Made by a program: the position numbers and the translations under genes. Of a stretch of DNA of 64,000 bases, positions 1-10,800 are shown one piece after another. This DNA is from Lepidurus packardi (taxonomy: Eukaryota > Arthropoda > Branchiopoda > Notostraca > Triopsidae), in assembly GCA_023053545.1 (NCBI GenBank), contig JAKZAN010000005.1, positions 10,912,001 through 10,976,000 of the forward strand. The letters are read 5' to 3'. The notes beneath the pieces were generated by a model, which was not told the DNA's origin, ran no database searches, and saw only the letters and a list, made by a program, of their open reading frames with translations. The number at the start of each line of letters is the position of its first letter. Position 1 is the stretch's first letter.

Positions 1-691
1 AGAGTCTGTTGAGCGGGCATTTTCGGTTATTTTGGCTCTTCTTCAGAATCCCACATGGGTTTTCGCGGTCTTCTTTCACGGTAAACAACGAATTACAAAG
101 CCGCGATCCAGCCTGCCGAGCCCGGCGGCGAACCTGAACCGCGACGGATAACATTTCGGAACTTCCTTTTTTCGGATCTTGTGTCACTATCGTTCATTCG
201 TAAATTCTCCTCGTTCAGTTCCGTTCCGTTCAAATTCTGTAAAGTTTACGGAAAAACTAGTTCCTGATCGGAAGATCACTAAAGGTCTATTTTTTGGAGA
301 GCGCGAGCAAATCTTTTTTTTAATTTTGAGCAAATGAGCGATTCGCTCGCGAAAATATGTGACAAGCGAAAAAGTGAGTGAGCTCGAAAAAAAAAAGAGT
401 GATCTGCAGCTCTGAGTACCAGTAATAATAAGTTAGGGCCAAATCAGGTGGGTTGGGATGGCTTGGTTTTAACGATAAATTTCCAAAATTTACCAAAAAA
501 TCGGTTAGATCCCTGCGACTTTCGGTCTAACACCGTTTAGTTCAGTTCAGCTAAAATGAACTGAACCGAACGGAACCTTTTTTGAAGTTCATAATCGGCG
601 ACGAATAGCAGTCCGGTTTGCGAACCGCGAAAAGTCATAACAAATCCCTTCGAAATTCGTATAAACAAAAACACCCAAGAATTCCTTTAAA
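1..691. other. Upstream region of LAMTOR2, no gene seen
   Basis: No coding region, RNA gene or bounded mobile element could be recognised here. The stretch contains short A/T runs and a GC-richer patch around 110-160. The LAMTOR2 promoter presumably lies in its right part, but no clear TATA box is visible near the start codon. Confidence 0.4.
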
Positions 692-1181
692 ATGCTAAAA
701 CCGAAGGTCTTAACCCAGGTTCTCTCCCAGGCCAATACAGGAGGTGTCCAGAGTACTTTGTAAGTCTTAAAAAACCCTTAATTACCCAATTAATTTTGTT
801 TTTATTTACATTTAGGTTGCTTAACAGCGAAGGGGCGTTATTGGCTTACAGCGGATATGGCGATAAAGATGCTCGTGTTACGGCTGCTATAGCTAGCAAT
901 ATATGGTCTGCCTACTCCAAAAATGGGCGTATTGCCTTCAACGAAGACAAACTAGAAACGATTCTCATCGAATGCATGGTCTAAAACGTTGCTATGAACA
1001 AAATTGAACCCAAATCAACTTGTTCGTTTTCTAGGAAGGGAAAGTCGCCATAACGCAAGTGGCAAATCTTTTGCTATGCCTGTACGCGCAGGAAAACGTG
1101 GGATTTGGACTGCTGAACGCTAAAGCTCGAGCGTTAGCTGAATATTTGGAAGGTCCTCTTCGACAAGTGGCAACTGCTTGA
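692..1181 (+). CDS. LAMTOR2: Ragulator complex protein LAMTOR2 (p14, roadblock fold)
   Basis: LAMTOR2 pairs with LAMTOR3 as a roadblock heterodimer in Ragulator, which anchors Rag GTPases and mTORC1 to the late endosome or lysosome. Exons are 692-759, 816-978 and 1035-1181; phases agree and give 125 residues, the same length as the vertebrate protein. The N-terminus ([20 protein letters not shown]) and the block [20 protein letters not shown] are almost identical to the family. The C-terminal part reads [20 protein letters not shown] and ends PLRQVATA. The second donor (ATG followed by GTCTAA) is weaker than consensus, but the join restores the conserved CMEG sequence. The gene faces KCTD head-on, with about 620 bp between the two stop codons. 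Identification rests on strong family similarity seen directly in the translation. Confidence 0.95.
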
Positions 1182-1798
1182 AAAAGATCTGTGATATTTG
1201 CTTCTTTCCTCAATTATAATAAACTTTCTTAATCCCAACTGCTAAAAAATTATATAAATTGTCAGTACATTACTGCACCCAAAAAAATAGCCGAAATACA
1301 GAAAAAAAAACACAACACCGAACAATCCAAACAACTGACTACGAAACTGTAAAATCTTAGAAAACTCTTCCAACTAATGCCTTTTCACAGGCCACAAATT
1401 TGAGAACTCGATGATCTAGACTGTTATCGTACCATATGATTAGAAAGAACATGTAAAGGAGACGGCAGCAAGAGCAGGCTAGGCCCAGATATTCTAAGTT
1501 AGAAAATGTTCCCTTAAAGAGGAAAAAAGGGAAAAATAAGTCTTTTCTTCTAAATGCATGAAGGCAAGTCTCAAGAATCCATAGAAGAAAAAAAAAACGG
1601 TACACAAATTGCATCAGAGGCGAGGCATGGGAAAATAGAGGCAGATAAGTCTTAGTTTTTTTCAGCTTTTCGATCCCCCGGATCCCCAAATTGTCCAAAA
1701 CCATCGGTTTTGCTACAAATTGTGCGCTTATCACCTACATGGCTTGGTTTTGTTCATGTACCATCTGTTAGTGTTAAGAATCGAGATGTTCACATCCT
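1182..1798. other. Intergenic space between convergent LAMTOR2 and KCTD genes
   Basis: This AT-rich spacer holds the 3' untranslated regions of two convergent genes. An AATAAA-like sequence follows the LAMTOR2 stop near 1220. A 125-codon open frame on the minus strand (1357-1734) is rich in Phe and Leu from A/T runs and shows no recognisable domain, so it is not called. Confidence 0.4.
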
Positions 1799-2744
1799 CG
1801 AACCTTTCTGTTGTAACACTTTCGCCTTTTCGGATGGTTCCATCTCTCTTTCAGAGTGAGAGCTCGAACTCCCACATTCCCTCGATACGACGCAAAGGAA
1901 CTCCGCATGGTCGTTATTACCATAGGTATACTGCGATCCGATATTTACAAGCTAAATAATAAAGAGAAATTAACTTACGTTTTCAGTTTGAGTAAGAAGA
2001 ACTATTTGATCAAATGCACTGAGATGCACACCAGTGCGCCCTCCGAGTGCATCCGCGAGGGTTGAACGATGCACTTGCTAAGGGCATGTCTCCAAGTTCC
2101 GCGGAACAGCAAAACCAGCAAATGGGTGCAGTTTTTTTGCACCAGGGCAGCACTGGTGTGAACCCAGTGCAGTTAAGGCAGGAACGTTCAAATTTTACCT
2201 GTTCGAATTTCCAGCCATCAGACATGGTGGAAACCATTTGGGTTAATTCGTCTTCATGACATTGTAAAACTCGATAGACATGTTTTCTGGAGCCTTGTGA
2301 AGGGGAGTTGTCTCTCTGGTGTATCCTTTCACGAGTGAGACGGATAAGTTCGGTGATGTTGTAAAATTCAGCTTCTTCCAAAACGCCTTCTTCGGCAAGA
2401 TTCTTGTCAATTACTAGTTTTCCATGGCGTAGATAATTTAGTACAGGACCAAAGTAGGTTGAGTCTCTGTCAATGAGATACGCGCCAGTCTCATCCTAAA
2501 AGGAACGAATTTAGACATAAATAAATTACAGAGAAGGAATGAGATTTATAAGTAAAATTAAATGTACCCGGGCAGAGTTAAGTTCATTGTCAGCTTGACA
2601 GAGACGGTAGAGAAACGATTTTGGATCTCGACAAAGCGTTGTTCTAGTAGTTAGGAAGCATGTCCCACCTACGTTTAATTTGATCCATTCTTCTTTCCGC
2701 GAAGTGTAATTCTCGGTACCGTTTTGCTTTTCGCACAACGCCAT
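1799..2744 (-). CDS. BTB/POZ domain protein KCTD2/5/17-like
   Basis: This is a cullin-3 substrate adaptor of the KCTD2/5/17 subgroup, whose members form pentamers through the T1-type BTB domain. Exons on the minus strand are 2744-2568, 2495-2199 and 1951-1799, all joined in phase 0, giving 208 residues. The BTB domain begins [20 protein letters not shown] (about residues 20-39) and continues with [20 protein letters not shown] and [20 protein letters not shown]. The subgroup-specific C-terminal part follows: [28 protein letters not shown], then [20 protein letters not shown] and [13 protein letters not shown]. The last exon ends a few residues earlier than the vertebrate proteins. The three vertebrate paralogues cannot be told apart from one arthropod copy, so no symbol is given. 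Confidence in the family is high; the start is the first ATG of the first exon. Confidence 0.93.
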
Positions 2745-3940
2745 GTTTGTTTTTGGTCTGACAACGCCACGGTGGATTAAATCGTAAGATACTTGGGCGC
2801 GAACTTTAAACAGACTGCTGGAAATTTTTAAGGCTGAGTAAATATGGTAATATTACAGAGGATCATCTTGAATACTTGCTGTGATAGCGTATAGCAAGAG
2901 TATAGTTACATTTTCCTTCAAAAACAAATAAAGAAACATTCTTTCGTATATAATGGTTAGTCAAATTGGCCAATTGGCCATTTCCGCCATCTTAGAAAAA
3001 AGGGCGTTGTATAGGTCGTATGGGGTCCTTGGGCAATATAGAAGGTTTCAGGAAATCGTTCCTAAGTAGAACTGCCTTTAATTGTTGTACCGAAAATAGT
3101 TTATGTAGATTTTTGGAAGGTTCTCATTCCTTTACCCATCTATGCTTTCGATCGGATTGATACCTGGCAGAACAGAACGGACGAAGGCAACAGGGGGTCG
3201 CATAGGTGTAAGACTGAGGGGTGTGTTACTCATTGTACTTTTAGTACACTCCTATTTATTTAATTTCTACATTAGATCCATTAATTGCGTTCCTTGTCAA
3301 GAATCTAAATTCTCACACGGAATTATTTTTACGAGCATACACATCAGCTTCCATAAACAAGGCAGAGGCAATCCAGTAATATTCTCTTCGCCCACACACT
3401 ACTTTACCGCAACCCTTCAGGAACGCCACTTTCGCTTGATCGTCGCATACATTTTGCGGAAGCACTTCGCATATGTAAGAGTCCTGCCTTAACGTTAATC
3501 TTCGTGGTTATGCCAACATTCACGTTACCTTATCCGACTATATTGATTACTATAGACTATGTTGATTATATTGAGTACTTTCCAGATAAATATATATCTA
3601 AACGACGTAAGAAGTTCGCCTGCAATCTTAAAGGTTTTTATCGAAAGACTAGGCTTGAAAAAATGACATTGTCTGCCTTTCATTTTCCAAAACTCGATAC
3701 CCGTTATCTAGTACCGCAACTAAGTAAGTTTACTATCGACATTTTGAAGATTTTTGGAAAATACGACAAATTATCTAATCAGTGAGCCAAAACCGAAAAA
3801 TTCCCTGATTCGAGAGCAAAACGTCAGGTGACTTCGTCAGATATCAAGGACTTTCTAGTTACAGACGCTAATATAAAAGGGAACGCAAAAACTTCTGCGT
3901 GGCTTATGTACACCATTTCTTTAAAATTCCAAACTCCAAC

Positions 3941-5250
3941 ATGGGAGACAAAGCTTTTCTGATCAAAGCAGTCACATTTGAGGCTAACCGGGACCAGGCC
4001 ATCAAGAAGGCTTTCCCGAACATCAAGGAAGGATTTCTGCAAGGAGAACCCGGTGGTTATGTTGCGGCCCAGCAAATATGGAATGTAGCTCCCAAAATTT
4101 ACAATTTCAAAGTCAAACCTGACGATGTTTGGCTCCTTGGATTTCCCAAATCTGGTAACAGTAGCTCAAGTTCTGATTCCTATAATTCAAATCTTAAATT
4201 TAAATACTTTGTACTTACCGCTTAACAGAAACAACTTTGCAATAAACCTTTAATTATTTAGGAACGAACTGGGTGCAAGAAATCGTTTGGCAGGTTAACC
4301 ATAACTGCGATTTTGAATTGGCCAAGAAATTACCTTTGTTTCAACGCGTGCCTACTCTGGAGTGATTTTTGAATATTTTTCTTGTTTGATCAAGTTAAAT
4401 TAATTATTGTAATTGTAGACTTAGATATGCGCCTGTTGGCAATGATTTGAATGATGAAGATCTTCAGAAACTCATTCCCAAGGCAATCCTGTCTGTAGAG
4501 GAACAAGAGGCAATGGAGTCACCACGTCACTTCAAAACACATTTTCCGTTTCACTTACTGCCACCTGATTTACTTGACACAGCCAAAGTGGTTTACTTGG
4601 CCCGCAACCCGAAAGATGTCATCGTGTCTTATTACAACCATCACAAACTCCTTAAAATGCTCGAGTTTAATGGAAGCTTGGAAGAGTTTGCTGAGTTTTT
4701 CATGAGGAATGAAGTTGCCCGTGCTCCATACTTCGGAAATGTGCTAGAAGCATGGAACATGCGGAAGCATCCTAATATGCATTTCGCATTCTACGAAGAC
4801 TTTAAAAGCGTAACGCAATTTTAAAGAGAAAGAATTTGGGACTCGCGAATGTAAATCTTTTCTAATTTCCGTAGAACTTACGTGGCGAAATTGAAAAACT
4901 GGCGAAATTCTTGAACCGCTCTTTAAGTGAAGATCAAATGGAAGAACTGCTCAAACACTCTACCTTTGAAAACTGCAAAAAGCAAATCAACAACCTAGAG
5001 GTTTTGAAGGATTCGGGATTCCTGAATACGGGGGTGGAATTTTTTCGAAAGGGTAAATTATTTGGTTTCAGAACAAGTTTAAGAAAGGAATATTACTACA
5101 ACTGTAACGTTCTGTAATTCTGTAGGAAAAACAGGGGATTGGAAGAATCACTTTTCGCCCGAACTGAATGCTCGCTTAGATGAATGGATCCAGAAAAACC
5201 TCTCCAACACGGATTTGTCCTTCAAAATGGAACTTGCGTGTCAAGATTAA
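3941..5250 (+). CDS. Cytosolic sulfotransferase, copy A
   Basis: Cytosolic sulfotransferases move sulfate from PAPS to hydroxyl or amine groups of small molecules (detoxification, hormone conjugation). Exons: 3941-4154, 4262-4361, 4419-4809, 4875-5052 and 5126-5250; phases agree and give 335 residues. Visible motifs are the 5'-phosphosulfate loop LLGFPKSGTNWVQEI (about residue 67), the catalytic-His segment RHFKTHFPFHLLP, the 3'-phosphate motif LARNPKDVIVSYYNH, and the C-terminal RKGKTGDWKNHF loop. The start is the ATG shared with copy B; an in-frame ATG at 3899 is not conserved in B. Copies A and B differ at about ten residues (for example T/P in KAVTFEAN versus KAVPFEAN, M/T after LLK, H/Q after DWKN). 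No lesion is visible, so both look functional. The substrate cannot be told from sequence. Confidence 0.93.
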
Positions 5251-5466
5251 CAAGTAAATGTAGAGCAAATCTATCGCGCATGTACCTAGGGATCTAAAAC
5301 ACTAAGGAGTTCTTTACAGATAGATAAGTTATTTTCCTAATCTTGAACGTACATTAACTATTCAAAATAAATTGCCTCTCAAAATAAATAAAATAAAAAT
5401 GAACCCGCAAAAATTAACCAGGATGTTTATATTAAAATGGAGAACAAGTAAACCTGATAATTTAAT

Positions 5467-5698
5467 TACACTTGTAACGGAATGAAGGAACAGCGTTGTG
5501 GTCTTGTGCAGGAAAAACGTTGCACGTGTATTGCTCACAGGAAACTCGGTTACAACCATACGAGACTTTGACATTGACTTGACTTGCGCTCAGGTACACC
5601 AGAACTCCCTTCGCGAGCACGTGCAGCCGGGGGCGATCTAGGGCCCGTCGCACAACCATATTCCTTCTTTCGTATTCTCCTGTTCCATCCGGAACAAC
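5467..5698 (-). other. Extra 230-bp segment in duplication unit A with an open frame
   Basis: Aligning units A and B by eye, A holds about 230 bases here that are absent in B (the gap in B falls near 10465). On the minus strand the segment lies within an open frame (5737-5462) of 91 codons containing ERRNMVVRRALDRPRLHVLA and a Cys-containing tail. It has no recognised domain and is richer in G and C than its flanks. It could be a fragment of another gene inserted into A, or ancestral sequence deleted from B. Confidence 0.5.
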
Positions 5699-5875
5699 AC
5701 TATTAAATACACTCATTTCTCTAAACTTTGACTCCAATTCCTTTCCAGCTGTCTGTTAACTTCAAACAAAAGAACAAGTAAACTGAAATGTGACTCTAAG
5801 TAAGTCATTTAGCTTTAAGTAAGTCATTAAGACATCACCAAAAAGGCAAAAAATTAGTTAGTTTCTAGTCTTTAC

Positions 5876-6035
5876 CTGCCACGTGTCTTGCAAATTGGTC
5901 CTGAGCTGAGCAACGTCTTCTTGCGCAGCCAGGAACTGCGTTTCTTTGGCGCGAAGGCGCATTTCTAATGCTGCAGTTGCTTCAGCTGGCGCTGACTTCA
6001 GTTCGGACTCTAAATGGGCTCTTAATTGAGAATTT
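5876..6035 (-). pseudogene. Orphan duplicated exon of the MPRIP/outspread gene
   Basis: This segment matches MPRIP exon 14 (11862-11703) base for base over nearly all its length. It keeps both splice sites (acceptor TTTCTTCAG, donor GTAAAG) and an open reading frame that contains [20 protein letters not shown]. In unit A none of the other MPRIP exons accompany it: the upstream exons were not included in the duplication, and the following exon (11561-11360 in B) is missing. It lies downstream of the intact MPRIP 3' end, so it is most simply a non-functional leftover. Skipping into it as an alternative exon is possible but has no support here. Confidence 0.8.
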
Positions 6036-6109
6036 CTGAAGAAAGAAAAACACTTTCAATGTAAGAAGGACAACGACAACATAGCCGCGCTCATTTTGCA
6101 CCTTCGACT

Positions 6110-6500
6110 TAAACTTAGACTAGCCAAACTTCCTTGACTTACGCCTTATAAGCGTTCGTTTTAGCATAAACTTTGAAAGTTTACGGAAAGCAAGTTGGAA
6201 AGTTTTGAGTCCAAAACAAACGCTTATAAGCATAAGTTTACAACTGCTCAACCTATGAGGCGGTGCTTGCAGAAAATAAACAAAAGCAATATATGAGTTG
6301 TTCGCAAGGTCTTTCGATATCGACAAGGGAGATAATAAACAAGAGGCGGGGTTAAGTTCAAGTCTGGCCACAAGAGTACTCGCTATAAACTTGCCTGACT
6401 TGAGACCAAAACTAAAAGTCGACTTTCAAAATCTAAGTCGACTAGCTAAAGAAAACGCTTATAAGCCCGAAATCTTCCTATCTCGAAGGCTTATAAGCGC
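6110..6500. repeat. Inverted-repeat-rich intronic element (copy A), also at 11945-12330
   Basis: The segment contains the palindrome-like motif GCTTATAAGC several times in both orientations (near 6143, 6220, 6455, 6488). Its ends resemble each other in inverted orientation (CTTAGACTAG on the left, CTAGTCTAGG on the right). The duplicate in unit B lies at about 11945-12330 in the intron between MPRIP exons 13 and 14. This is consistent with an old MITE, but no clean target-site duplication was found. Confidence 0.4.
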
Positions 6501-6506
6501 AAAGTC

Positions 6507-7770
6507 TAGTCTAGGTTTTTTTTTTCTTAAAAAGCAAGACGGAACTCATACACTTCTCGAGGAAAAGAACTGACGAAACTACTGCCTTAACCTGGAATGA
6601 AGACGTTTTATGCCCCAAAGACAGCGTTCGCTATCTTGGCCTAATTTTCGACACGAACTTAAACTGGTCAAAACAAGCTGCTCATCTTGCCTCAAAAGGA
6701 CATCACACAACTAGCAGACTACGCAAATTAATCACCTTCCTACCAACTATTAAAGTCAACCAACTAAGAACGCTAGTCCTGAGTCTCCTCTACTCGACAA
6801 TTCTGTACGGTCTTCCAGCCTGGTCTAACACTAAGCTATCCTCCCTTGACCCTATACGAACACTTCATAGACAAGCCCTGCTTCTTATTACCGGGGCACT
6901 CAAAACTACCCCCACTTCAGCTCTTGAAGTTGAAACAGGCATTCCTCCTTTAAACCTCCTCTCGCTCGAAAGAAAGATTCAGCCACAACAACTCGACTAT
7001 CCCAAACGCCATCGCACCGAAACACAAACGTTACGCCTCATGTTCATTCTTAATAGAGTCACTAAAAAATAACAATCTGCTCACCGATAAGTCCCAAGAC
7101 ATGAATAAAAGTATAAAGCATCTGATTTTACAGAAATGGCAAGAAGAATGGTCTACCTCTGCCTCCCCCTTACGCGATCTACAGATATCTCCCACGCTAC
7201 AACCTATCTGCAAACTTGACCAAGACAGACGGACTATTTCTACACTTATCAGACTTAGAACCTTACTTTTCCCGACAAAGTCATTCCTCTACCGCATTAA
7301 AAAGACACAAGACTCAAATTGCACCTGTAACAATCACTCGAAACAAGACCTCAGACACATGTTTTTCCACTGCAGACTCTTAAATAGATACAGAGCTATT
7401 TTGCTAAGAGACTTATCAAAACTTCGATTCCACTTTAATCCACAGACTATACTCACAAACCCAACCGCTTACAAAGCAATAAATACTTTCGCCATCTCGG
7501 CTCTAACAACCCTACATCCCAACTAACCCACTAACCAGAAGTGCCGCTGACTTCTCCCTGATGAACGAGTTATCTGACTTTTTTTTAGAATAAGGAAAGA
7601 AGCTATTACCATATCTTTGCTATAGTATGGCTACGCTCTAATTTCGAGGAATAGCGTAAATGAATGTATGTTTGTAAAATTGTTCACTGATTACTTAACT
7701 TCAGACCCAATAAATAGGCGGCAAGGAGCAGTGCTCATGCTGAGAAAAATTAAAAAAAAAAAAAAAAAAA
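6507..7770 (+). mobile_element. 5'-truncated LINE (non-LTR retrotransposon) with poly(A) tail
   Basis: The segment encodes the C-terminal part of a reverse-transcriptase protein, from VRYLGLIFDTNLNW (about 6630) through LLYSTILYGLPAWSN and a run to about 7070. A second frame (7101-7526) ends in a Cys/His cluster (CTCNNHSKQDLRHMFFHC). The motif set is that of the Jockey/CR1/I-like LINE groups. The 3' end is a run of about 19 A at 7752-7770. It is flanked by near-identical 10-mers, GCGCAAAGTC at 6497-6506 and GCACAAAGTC at 7771-7780. Unit B has the single uninterrupted target at about 12325-12334. The element is dead: it lacks its 5' part and has a frame break near 7070. Confidence 0.92.
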
Positions 7771-7857
7771 GCACAAAGTCGTGGGAAGACTTTTAATAGG
7801 CTTAAAGTTTCGTTAAAACGAATGCGGCTCATGATTACACAAGACTACATGGATTTC

Positions 7858-10800
7858 AGAGTATTGATTACAGAGGATCATCTTGAATACTTGCTGTGAT
7901 AGTTTATAGTAAGAGTATAGTTACATTTTCTTTCATGAAAAATAAAGAAACATTCTTTTGTATATAATGGTTAGTCTAATTTGCCATTTCCGCCATCTTA
8001 GAAAAAAGGGCGTCTTATAGGTCATATGGGGTCCTTGGGCAATATAGAAGGTCTCAGGAAATCCTCCCAGCGTAGAACTGTCTTCAATTGTTGTACCAAA
8101 AGGATTGGATTGTTGTACCGAAACTAGTTTATGTAGATTTTTGGAAGATTCTCATTCCTTTACCCATCTGAGCTTTCGATCGGATTGATACCTGGCAGAC
8201 CAGAACGGCCGAAGGCAACAGGGGGTCGCATAGGTGTAAGACTGAGGGGTGTGTTACTCATTGTACTTTTAGTACACTCCCAATTATTTAATTTCTACAT
8301 TAGATCCATTAATTGCGTCCCTTGTAAAGAATCTAAATTCTCACGGGGAATTACTTTTACGAGCATACACATCAGCTTCCATAAACAATAGGCAGAGGCA
8401 ATCCAGTACAATTCTTTTCGCCCACACACTACTTTACCGCAACCCTTCAGGAACGCCACTTTCGCTTGATCGTCACATACATTTTCCGGAAGTACTTCGC
8501 ATATGTAAAAGTCATGCCTTAATGTTAATTTTCGTGGCTATGCCAAGATTCACGTTACCTTATCCGACTATATTGATTACTATCGACTATATTGATTATA
8601 TTGAGTACTTTCCGGAATCATATATGTCAAGGACGTACGAAGTTCGCCTGCAATCTTAAACGTTTTGATCGGAAAACTAGGCTTAAGAAGGGAAAAGTTG
8701 TCGCCTTTCCTTTTGTAAAACTAGATACCGGTTATCTGCTACCGAATCTAAGAAAATCTACTACCAAAATTTTCTAGACTGTTTTGGAAAAACCGAAAAA
8801 TTCCCTGATTCGGGAGCAAAACATCAGGTGACTTCGTCAGATATCAAGGACTTTCTGGCTACAGACGCTACTACAAAAGGGAACGCAAAAATTTCTACAC
8901 GGCCTATGTACAACATTTATTCAAAACTCCAACTCCAACATGGGAGACAAAGCTTTTCTGATCAAAGCAGTTCCATTTGAGGCTAACCGGGACCAGGCCA
9001 TCAAGAAGGCTTTCCCGAACATCAAGGAAGGATTTCTGCAAGGTGAACCCGGTGGTCATGTTGCGGCCCAGCAAATATGGAATGTAGCTCCCAAAATTTA
9101 CAATTTCAAAGTCAAACCTGACGATGTTTGGCTCCTTGGATTTCCCAAATCTGGTAACAGTAGCTCAAGTTCTGATTCCTATAATTCAAATCTTAAGACT
9201 AAATACTTTGTACTTACCGCTTAACAGAAACAACTTTGCAATAAACCTTGAATTATTTAGGAACGAACTGGGTACAAGAAATCGTTTGGCAGGTTAACCA
9301 TAACTGCGATTTTGAATTGGCCAAGAAATTACCTTTGCTTCAACGCGTGCCTACTCTGGAGTGATTTTTTGAATATTTTTCTTGTTTGATCAAGTTAAAT
9401 TAATTACTGTAATTGTAGACTTAGATATGCGCCTGTTGGCAATGATATGAGTGATGAAGATCTTCAGAAACTCATTCCCAAGGCAATCCTGTCTCTAGAG
9501 GAACAAGAGGCAATGGAGTCACCACGTCACTTCAAAACACATTTTCCGTTTCATTTACTGCCACCTGATTTACTTGACACGGCCAAAGTGGTTTACTTGG
9601 CCCGCAACCCGAAAGATGTCATCGTGTCTTATTACAACCATCACAAACTCCTTAAAACACTCGAGTTTAATGGTAGTTTGGAAGAGTTTGCTGAGTTTTT
9701 CATGAGGAATGAAGTTGCCCGTGCTCCATACTTCGGAAATGTGCTAGAAGCATGGAACATGCGGAAACATCCTAATATGCATTTCGCATTCTACGAAGAC
9801 TTTAAAAGCGTAACGCAATTTTAAAGAGAAAGAATTTGGGACTCGCGAATGTAAACCTTTTCTAATTTTCGTAGAACTTACGTGGCGAAATTGAAAAACT
9901 GGCGAAATTCTTGAACCGCTCTTTAAGTGAAGATCAAATGGAAGAACTGCTCAAACACTCTACCTTTGAAAACTGCAAAAAGCAAATCAACAACCTAGAG
10001 GTTTTGAAGGATTCGGGATTCCTGAATACGGGGGTGGAATTTTTTCGAAAGGGTAAATTATTTGGTTTCAGAACAAGTTTAAGAAAGGAATATTACTACA
10101 ACTGTAACGTTCTGTAATTCTGTAGGAAAAACAGGGGATTGGAAGAATCAGTTTTCGCCCGAACTGAATGCTCGCTTAGATGAATGGATTCATAAAAACC
10201 TCTCCAACACGGATTTGTCCTTCAAAATGGAACTTGCGTATCAAGATTAAAAAGTAAATGTAGTAAAAATCTATCGCGCAAGTAACGAGGGATCTGAAAC
10301 ACTAAGGAGTGCCTTACAGATAGATAAGTTACTTTCCTAATCTTGAACGTACATTCACTATGCAAAATAAATTGCCTCTCAAAATCAATAAAATAAAAAT
10401 GAACCCGCAAAAAATAACCCGGATTTTTATATTAAAATGGAGAACAAGTAAAACTGATAATTTATTACATTATTAAACACACTCATTTCTTTAAACGTTG
10501 ACTCCAGTTCCTACGCAGACGTCTGTTAACTTCAAACAAAATAACTTCAAATCACTTCAAACAAAAGAACAAGTAAACTGAAACGTGACTCTAAGTAAGT
10601 CATTTAGCTTGCAGGTTCTATAGTTCTTCGAGAAGATTTTTGAATGCGGCCGGATATAAATAAATTGGTAATTAACGTACGTCTTTCTCGTCATTGCAGT
10701 ACTACTTCAATAAAGAAAACCGACTTGAAGGCTTAAAGGTTAAGTATTATTTGTGTTCTGGTTAACAAATGTTAAAGGGACGGACATTTCTACAACAGTT

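Larger units (their letters stand above)
2850..7857. repeat. Segmental duplication, left unit (A)
   Basis: The sequence from about 2850 (starting near ATTACAGAGGATCATCTTG) recurs from about 7867. The homology runs through a sulfotransferase gene and on into sequence matching the 3' part of the MPRIP gene, ending at TACATGGATTTCA near 7857 (unit B near 12414). Unit A differs from B in three large ways. It carries a LINE at 6507-7770. It has about 230 extra bases at 5467-5698. It lacks the block present in B at about 10620-11655. The join at 7857-7867 places the end of unit A directly against the start of unit B, as expected for a head-to-tail tandem duplication. Confidence 0.9.

Noticed and set aside
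1357..1734. 125-codon minus-strand frame after KCTD
   Set aside because: No recognisable domain, AT-driven composition, and a position in the 3' region of KCTD.
3142..3492. Open frame in the sulfotransferase upstream region, also at 8185-8391 in unit B
   Set aside because: The frame is interrupted in one copy and shows no domain; similarity between copies is explained by the duplication.
5713..5752. Mini-exon candidate conserved in both duplication units (RNWSQ motif, stop at the same codon; unit B 10526-10487)
   Set aside because: Its phase does not match any preceding MPRIP exon, and a better-phased terminal exon exists at 11155-11004.
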